Source of the DNA: Klebsormidium nitens
Lineage: Eukaryota > Streptophyta > Klebsormidiophyceae > Klebsormidiales > Klebsormidiaceae
Reading direction: 5' to 3'
DNA: 64,000 bases
NCBI GenBank assembly: GCA_000708835.1
Contig: DF237292.1
Coordinates: 1-64,000 of the forward strand
Shown here piece by piece: positions 58,210 to 64,000 of this stretch. The notes under the pieces are model-generated. The model was not told the origin of the DNA, searched no databases, and saw only the letters and a list, made by a program, of their open reading frames with translations. Every line of letters begins with the position of its first letter. Positions within the stretch are counted from its first letter, which is position 1. Both the position numbers and the translations under genes were made by a program.

Positions 58210-59198
58210 GTCTCGCCAAGTTTATGAATGGGCTTATAGAGGATGTGTACCATACAAGACCATTTGCACGCAAGAACAAGAGCTAGCGGCTGCCTCTAGA
58301 TTTTCGGACCGACTTTTTCTACCCCGAGTCCGCATGAGACGGTGTACTTGTGAGTCCATGCAATAGATTTATTTCGGAGGTCATGTTTAAAATCTCGAAT
58401 GCTCGATGCTCCATATGTTCAATCACACACCCTGAACGAGATTGCCATGAATGAAACGATCAAAGTTAGATAAACCATCATTACTGAACATGTTGCATTA
58501 CATGCTGTCAATTTTGCCAAGGCGCCAACTCTGTTTTGAAACGATCTGCATGAGCCCCTGTGTGCATACCGTTTGTGTAGGAGCCAACGTAAGAATCATT
58601 GACTTCTGGGGAGAGGAAGCTCTATGAATGCATGAATCATGATGGTTTCTTTTCAAATTGCATCATCAAAATCAACGGGTGGGCAGTGCCAGACACGAGC
58701 TTTTGAAGACGGAACCACCACGCAGAGAATTCCACATCGGTCTGCCATGTCCCATGTGCAGGGCCAGAGGGTCCTCATGTGCTATAGCTGTGAGCTGTAT
58801 ACCGCATTGGGGCAAGAAAATTGGTCAGAAGCACATATCTATAAGCTACTGATTCCGAAGCAAACCGGCCATACAACCTCAGACCTGAGACCTACCGTAT
58901 TGGAAATTTCTAACAAACATTCGTATCGATCGCGACGCTGGCTCCCGGGGCATATACTATAAGCTAACGGATCCTGACCACTTATACATATTCCATGCCA
59001 GACATGACAAGCGGGCCCGTCAGAAATGCGAACGGCGCTTTCAAGTTGACATTGAAGCTGCGATTAAACGCTTGAAAACACAGCCTCAGGTTTGGCGTCC
59101 TGTAGGTACTTGAGTTGTAGCAGCAGGTGTCTCTGAACCTTGACACTTTTCGTCCTGATTGATCTAGGTGCTACGTAGTGCTAGTTTGTAAAGGGTGG
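58210..59198. other. Intergenic, no gene seen
   Basis: About 1 kb lie between the aminoacylase stop and the ClpR4 start, in the same orientation. The region should hold the 3'UTR of one gene and the promoter of the other. No RNA gene or repeat was recognised. Confidence 0.5.
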
Positions 59199-62100
59199 AT
59201 GGCGTCGTCGTCGTGCCTTCGGAGCGCCTGCTCTGTGGCAGACTTCTTACCTTCCTGCCAGTTTTCCAGGCAGCCGTCATGTCCAAATGGCCAGGGGGTC
59301 GCAACAGTTCCTAAGCCTTCGTTTATGGGACGAAAGCTGCCTGTCCAAAGGAGGGCAAATGCGCCTGACCGCATTTGCATGGCGGGCGGAATGACGAGCT
59401 CAGGGGGCATTCTTTTGCCGCCTTTTGACAACGCATACATGGACTTGGCAAAGAAGTATGGCAACGCAAAGTTTCCTGCACCGTATGCTCCTCAGATGGG
59501 GGCCGCTTCGCCCGCACAAGTGGAGCGAGGGGGCGGAGGATCTTCGGGGCAGCACAAGTCTCGGCGTCCACCCCCCGACCTTCCATCTCTTCTTCTCAAC
59601 AGCCGAATTGTGTATATTGGGATGCCGGTGAGAATTTGACCGCTTGCACTTTCTTTTCTCGTGAAGTGTGTTTTCAGGAATTGCTAAGAGAACGAGAGTG
59701 CTCCGTATGGTTGACAATTTGCTACCTTTTAAAAGTGATGTTTGGCGGAGGGTGGTCACGGCATGCTGGGGTATTTTAGCGCGTATGCACCTCTTCTGGC
59801 CATAGTATAGCATTCGGCCCAATCACAGCATTAGGCATGTGCACGAGGTTTTGTTTGCGGGAGAGGATAAAGTCATTACCATTTTGGTGCATACACAAAG
59901 TAGCGGCATCTCGAGGAAATCAACGGGAGACCCTTGTGCAGTCCTCCTGCCCCGCTAGCAAGATGGGCTACCTCAGGCCCAAAAGCGATCTCGGACTTTG
60001 AGAGATCGTAATCACTAAGTTGGTTGCATGCTTAGATAGACCTTGGGTGCGCCTGATTTGAATGAATGAGTTCTGTCAATGCTGCTGTCAATGCTTTGCA
60101 AAGCCCCTCGACGCCCGACCTTTGGGAAGGATGACAGCCTACGGCCCCGCTTCTCATTGTGTGCAGCTCGTGCCAGCTGTCACAGAACTGATCATTGCAG
60201 AGATTCTCTATCTGCAATGGATTGACGGCCAAAAGCCAATCCACATCTACATCAACTCCACAGGGACAGCCCGTGCGGATGGAGAAACAGTAAGTTAGCG
60301 CCAGTCTCGGATGTCCCATTTATCTGCCAGTCAGCGTAGCTGGCGTTTTATCAGAGTTATCCAAGTACTTCTTGGTTATGCTGTGTTTGGATAGTGTCAG
60401 ATTCTCAAGATCATCTGTTTTCTTCCTCATGCTGAAGGTGTACGGTGCACGGGCTTTGTGCAGCACTAACTTGAACACTCTGGCTGTCGCAGGTTGGAAT
60501 GGAAACGGAAGGTTTTGCAATCTACGATGCCATGCAGAATGTCAAGAACGAGGTATGATAACTTTGCGAAGGCCCTTCATGTCATATTACCATCATGCTT
60601 AGCTGCTTATGTCCCTTGGGAGGGCCTTGTCCCTTTTTCAGTGGTATGCAGGAACTCACTCTCTGCTGATGCTCCAAAGAATTTGGTGAATGGAACTGGG
60701 GATGGCTGTGGGCAAAGGTGTTAGTTAATCATGCTTATTGCGGGACAAGGTCGACAAGGAGTGGGCCTCACATCTACTGTTTGATTGCAAGTGTCGCCTG
60801 TCCAGAGCACTGACTGGAGTTTGCACCACCGCCCTTCTGTGCCAGACATGCTCGTCCAGGATACAGATTGGCAGATCTACCTCTTTGCAGGTGCACACGC
60901 TCTGCATTGGGTGCGCCATTGGGCAAGCGGCCTTGCTCCTCTCAGCCGGCAAAAAGAATCATCGGTTTATGCTGCCGCACTCCACAGGTGCGATCCGATC
61001 TTGTTGCGCTGGCTCACAACTGGAAGCTCCAGTGACGTTTGAAACTGCGTACGCGGGTATCCCGGGTGCCTTTTGCTGCTTTGCGTTTCCTCTGTTCAAG
61101 CAGTGTAGGTCTTTACATTCAGACGAGATTGAATCCCTCTGCTGTGTTGATTCATCTCAATGCTCATCTCGTGGTGCAGCCATGATTCAACAACCGCGGG
61201 CCCCGGGTGGTGGTCTGATGCCTGCCATTGACGTCTATATCCGAGCTCGGGAGGTGAGAGCTGCTTTTGTTAAAGGTTGCGGCTCAATGTACATGATCTG
61301 CCTGGTAGACATCGCCAGGTTGAGGGGGTTTCGCTTAACATGAATCAAAGACATCGTCCAGCAGTTTATTTTCGCTCATGATCCTTCTAGCTGTGGAGGA
61401 GTCTCCGTGCATCAAGGAAGCCGGTTCAACTATGGCTTCCGACCAACAGAAACCATGATGATACTCCTGAGCTTGTTTGGGCCGTATGGTGGATGTTGAG
61501 AGGCCGTGAAGACATGTTCTTGTGTCAGAAAGCTTTCTTTGCGATGATGCGCTCAGATCTTTTGGACACGAGTACTGAACTCGATGTCATATGGCGTTCG
61601 CTGTAGTCGCCAATAGCTCATGATTGCTAGCTGTGCGCTGATTGCACAAGTTATCAGTCGGTGCTTTTGTGTTCACAATTCTGGAACGATTGACAGCAGA
61701 ACCTCTTGCAACCGTTTTTCTATGGTTCTTCTTCGATTACGAGTCATTTCTGAGTAGGTCTGATGATTGTTTCTGGCTTCAGGCTTCGTGAAAGTTCACC
61801 GAGACATCCACTCCGCTGGTTTTGCAGACCGTCAAAAATAGGGACACTCTTGTCAGGTTGCTGTCGTACCACACCCGGCAGGTGAGAACATCGAATTTCC
61901 TTAGACCTGCACTAGTCAGGCTGCCTTTGCATCCTTTCACGCTGTACGATACTATATAATTCCTGCAGTCGTGGATTTGTCGTGGTGAGCTTGAGGCTTG
62001 GTGTCCTGTGGGATGCCTACTTTGATCTTGTCAATTGATGCCATTGTACGTTTGCAACCTGTCTAGAGTGTGAAAGTGTCACGAAACCGTCCTGATTTCC

Positions 62101-62641
62101 GGATCTCCGTCTGAAGGTTCCGCAGGTTAATCTGACTGTCACCGACGATTCCTTGCAGAATGCTTCGAAAGTTTCCAAGGACATGGAGCGGCCCTTGTAT
62201 ATGAGGCCTGAGGAGGCGATTGCGTACGGTTTGGCGGATCACGTGAGTGCTCCGTTCGCCGAACAGATGCTTCGCTTTGAGGACGTCCTTGCCGGTGCTG
62301 TCTTTGATCTCGGTAACTTGATGTAACTTGAATTGTGTTCGAATGCTATTTTGAAGCCCCATCACCACAAATGTTGTATTCTGACGTCTGTCCAGTGAGA
62401 TGTCAGTCTGATCTTGTCATTGCCTTCCTTTGTTTGCTTTGTAAGTCGCAGTTTGAGCAGTGCATGATTTCATTCTTTGTGTGGATCTAATGGTTCTTCC
62501 TTTTTGTGCTTGGATGACCAGATTCTTGACCGGGACGTCCCAATTGCTGGCGACACGAAAAACCTCGAGGACTGGGATAAGGGCGCAGGGATCCGGGTCG
62601 TCCAGCGTCCTGCTACTGCAGGGCAACCGGGGCTTGGTTAA
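59199..62641 (+). CDS. CLPR4: ClpR4-like inactive subunit of the plastid Clp protease
   Basis: ClpR subunits are ClpP homologues without peptidase activity that build the mixed rings of the chloroplast Clp core. Eight exons in exact phase (59199-59627, 60167-60289, 60493-60552, 60891-60987, 61180-61253, 61828-61881, 62159-62242, 62522-62641) give 346 residues. The start at 59199 opens a Ser-rich transit peptide (MASSSCLRSACSVADF). The Clp fold follows: DLPSLLLNSRIVYIGMP, VPAVTELIIAEILYLQW, YINSTGTARADGETVGME, GFAIYDAM, CIGCAIGQAALLLSAGKK, AMIQQPRAPGGGLMPA. The ClpP active-site Ser position lies in AIGQAAL with no Ser, and the active-site His (MIHQP in ClpP) is Gln in MIQQP, so it is catalytically dead. 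The wording fits ClpR4 best among ClpR1-R4, by memory. The C-terminus has a clade-specific extension (AGDTKNLEDWDKGAGIRVVQ). Confidence 0.93.
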
Positions 62642-63460
62642 GATGTTCAAAGACCCCTCGGACGATTGGCCGCACTGGGTGTCATCAGCTGGTACTAGTA
62701 GAGTCACACTGTATATTGGATGGACCATAAAGAGCCGGTAAACATAGTAGCTGGTCAGACTCGGAGACTGGCTGCTCCTTGTATCTTCATCGAAGGAGCG
62801 AACTGACGAGAATCCTCTTCGCGATCGTCTGAGGTTTATACTGGACGCCTGTTCGTGTCAGTGTGACACACCCTGATGCAGAAGGCATCTAGGCCTTTAG
62901 TATATGTGCTCGCATAGTATATTCCCATGCAGTCTGCAGGAAGCCCGGGGACCAAAGTCACAAATAAGGTGATTGGCACACTCATGCACCCCGCTTGATC
63001 TCCATGCAATGAACGTGGTAAAGAAATAGCAAAAGGATGCAGCATACTAGCCCATGCAATCCTGACCCTGCATGCAGCCGCCTACTAAGTCATACATCAG
63101 TGTCACATAAAAGAACTGCACGCGCCAGGCTGCCTGCGTGCCGTCCATGCCTGACAATCGTCACGCACAATTCTCTCAGAGCCAGCTCTCTCCAGCTATA
63201 TCCTCCAACACCAATTAAGTCGACTCCTCGAGCTCATGCGTGCATGCAACTGATCTCCTTGCGACAGTCACCGGAAGCTGACTTGCCGTTGATATCAATG
63301 TAGCAGTTATGTTGGTTCCAAACTTAGCAGCCTGTGACTAAACTTCGTGCACAACGGTCAAGGTCACTCTTTGATACAGGTAGGCGGATCCAGCAATGAC
63401 GTGGCTTGACGAAGACTCGATTCTTTATAGTTACAATGTCTTCCCAATGAACGAATCAGA
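62642..63460. other. Intergenic between convergent genes, no gene seen
   Basis: About 800 bp separate the ClpR4 stop from the TFIIE beta stop on the opposite strand. It should contain the two 3'UTRs. Small open frames show no recognisable content. Confidence 0.5.
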
Positions 63461-63862
63461 TCAGTGTGGCATCATGCCTTGAGCACCATTGAAAAGCTCA
63501 GGCATGTGGTTGTTGGTGTACTTTGTCCGCTTTGACTCCCGCTTCTTCTTTTCCCTAGGCCGCTCAGCAAGGAACTTTCGTAGGTTGACCATTGCTGCTT
63601 TCCGTGCAGCCGTGTTCATGGCCGGTTTTAGGCCTGCCTTCTCAAGCTCCCTTTCAATATCTAAAGGGTCCCGTGGCAGCTCTATGCCCCGAACCAGGTC
63701 CTTGATATCCTTGTCCACCTTGATGACGGCCTTCGGGTCGTTTGGGTACGCAATCTCGTCCTGTATATCAAGGTTGGGAAGCACCCAGAGCTGGCCCGCC
63801 TCCCGAAGGCCCTGTGCCAAAACCCAAGACTTATCAACCATTGATTCTTCTATAAGCATCAT
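63461..63862 (-). CDS. TFIIE beta subunit, last exon (gene runs off the window)
   Basis: TFIIE beta works with TFIIE alpha in the RNA polymerase II preinitiation complex to recruit TFIIH. This last exon (63862-63461, acceptor CTCGCAG) encodes a winged-helix end (QGLREAGQLWVLPN), then DEIAYPN, VDKDIKDLVRGIELP, LDIERELEKAGLKPAMNTA and a basic tail ending SKRTKYTNNHMPELF. The order and spacing match plant TFIIE beta, which reads EDIAYPND, GLKPATNTA and KRTKLTNAHLPELF in the same places. Upstream exons lie beyond 63862, and some may lie right of the window end. The remaining 138 bp to 64000 hold intron sequence as far as I can tell. Confidence 0.92.
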   Translation of the reverse strand: MMLIEESMVDKSWVLAQGLREAGQLWVLPNLDIQDEIAYPNDPKAVIKVDKDIKDLVRGIELPRDPLDIERELEKAGLKPAMNTAARKAAMVNLRKFLAERPREKKKRESKRTKYTNNHMPELFNGAQGMMPH

Positions 63863-64000
63863 CTGCGAGATGAACCAGACTTTGGTGTATCCTGTCGAGA
63901 GATTTGCTGTACAGGAAGCTGAACAACTAAGGTAATCTGTTTTCTTTCTGATTTAACGATAGGGCGTGCAGCTAATATCCGACTCTGGATAGCAGACCAG

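Noticed and set aside
1-64000. CRISPR array, insertion sequence, prophage or bacterial operon
   Set aside because: No regularly spaced repeats, no bacterial transposase and no operon-like gene packing were seen. The genes are spliced and eukaryotic.

Overview
The window is nuclear DNA of an intron-rich streptophyte. It is most likely a charophyte-grade green alga such as Klebsormidium, though an early land plant is not excluded. Plant-type genes show this: an inactive plastid Clp subunit (ClpR4-like), augmin subunit 7, a Mn-type metal tolerance protein, a plant clade PP2C phosphatase and a small plastid-targeted protein. Genes have many short exons with GT-AG introns of about 100-400 bp. There are no bacterial operons, CRISPR arrays or ribosome binding sites. 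One assembly gap (637 N) lies at 17410-18046. Species is inferred from gene content only.

Layout. 1-1441 (-): first three coding exons of a Mn-CDF transporter (MTP). 2979-6327 (+): a transposase-derived protein with a Gly/Arg-rich tail. 6560-7913 (-): an unrecognised, frame-broken gene convergent with it. 8891-14007 (-): a complete 13-exon leucine carboxyl methyltransferase (LCMT1). 15.2-26.85 kb (+): a very long multi-exon locus whose central part I cannot assign and whose 3' part encodes a ULP1/SENP-type (C48) SUMO-protease domain; exon phases suggest one fused transcript. 26.85-29.4 kb: no gene seen. 29422-30758 (-): the last four coding exons of an MTP, exactly complementary to the three exons at the window start, with a 61-bp intron segment repeated at both places. 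32.1-38.9 kb (-): an unassigned gene with a diverged tandem duplication of about 930 bp inside it. 39.2-40.0 kb: a cluster of a 10-bp motif, a tRNA-Ser(AGA) and GC-rich hairpins. 40199-43576 (+): plant type I membrane protein. 45222-48241 (+): PP2C phosphatase. 49174-49904 (+): small plastid-targeted protein. 51568-54349 (-): augmin subunit 7. 54952-58209 (+): aminoacylase-1-like M20 peptidase. 59199-62641 (+): ClpR4-like subunit. 63461-63862 (-): 3' end of TFIIE beta.

These are housekeeping genes with no shared pathway. LCMT1 (PP2A methylation) and PP2C both touch protein phosphatase biology, but nothing links them beyond proximity. Two head-to-head pairs (LCMT1 with the long locus, AUG7 with the aminoacylase) probably share promoters. 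The most unusual items are the split MTP gene, the long locus ending in a SUMO protease, and the transposase-like protein that has apparently lost a catalytic Asp. Exon borders were worked out by hand from splice signals and reading phase.
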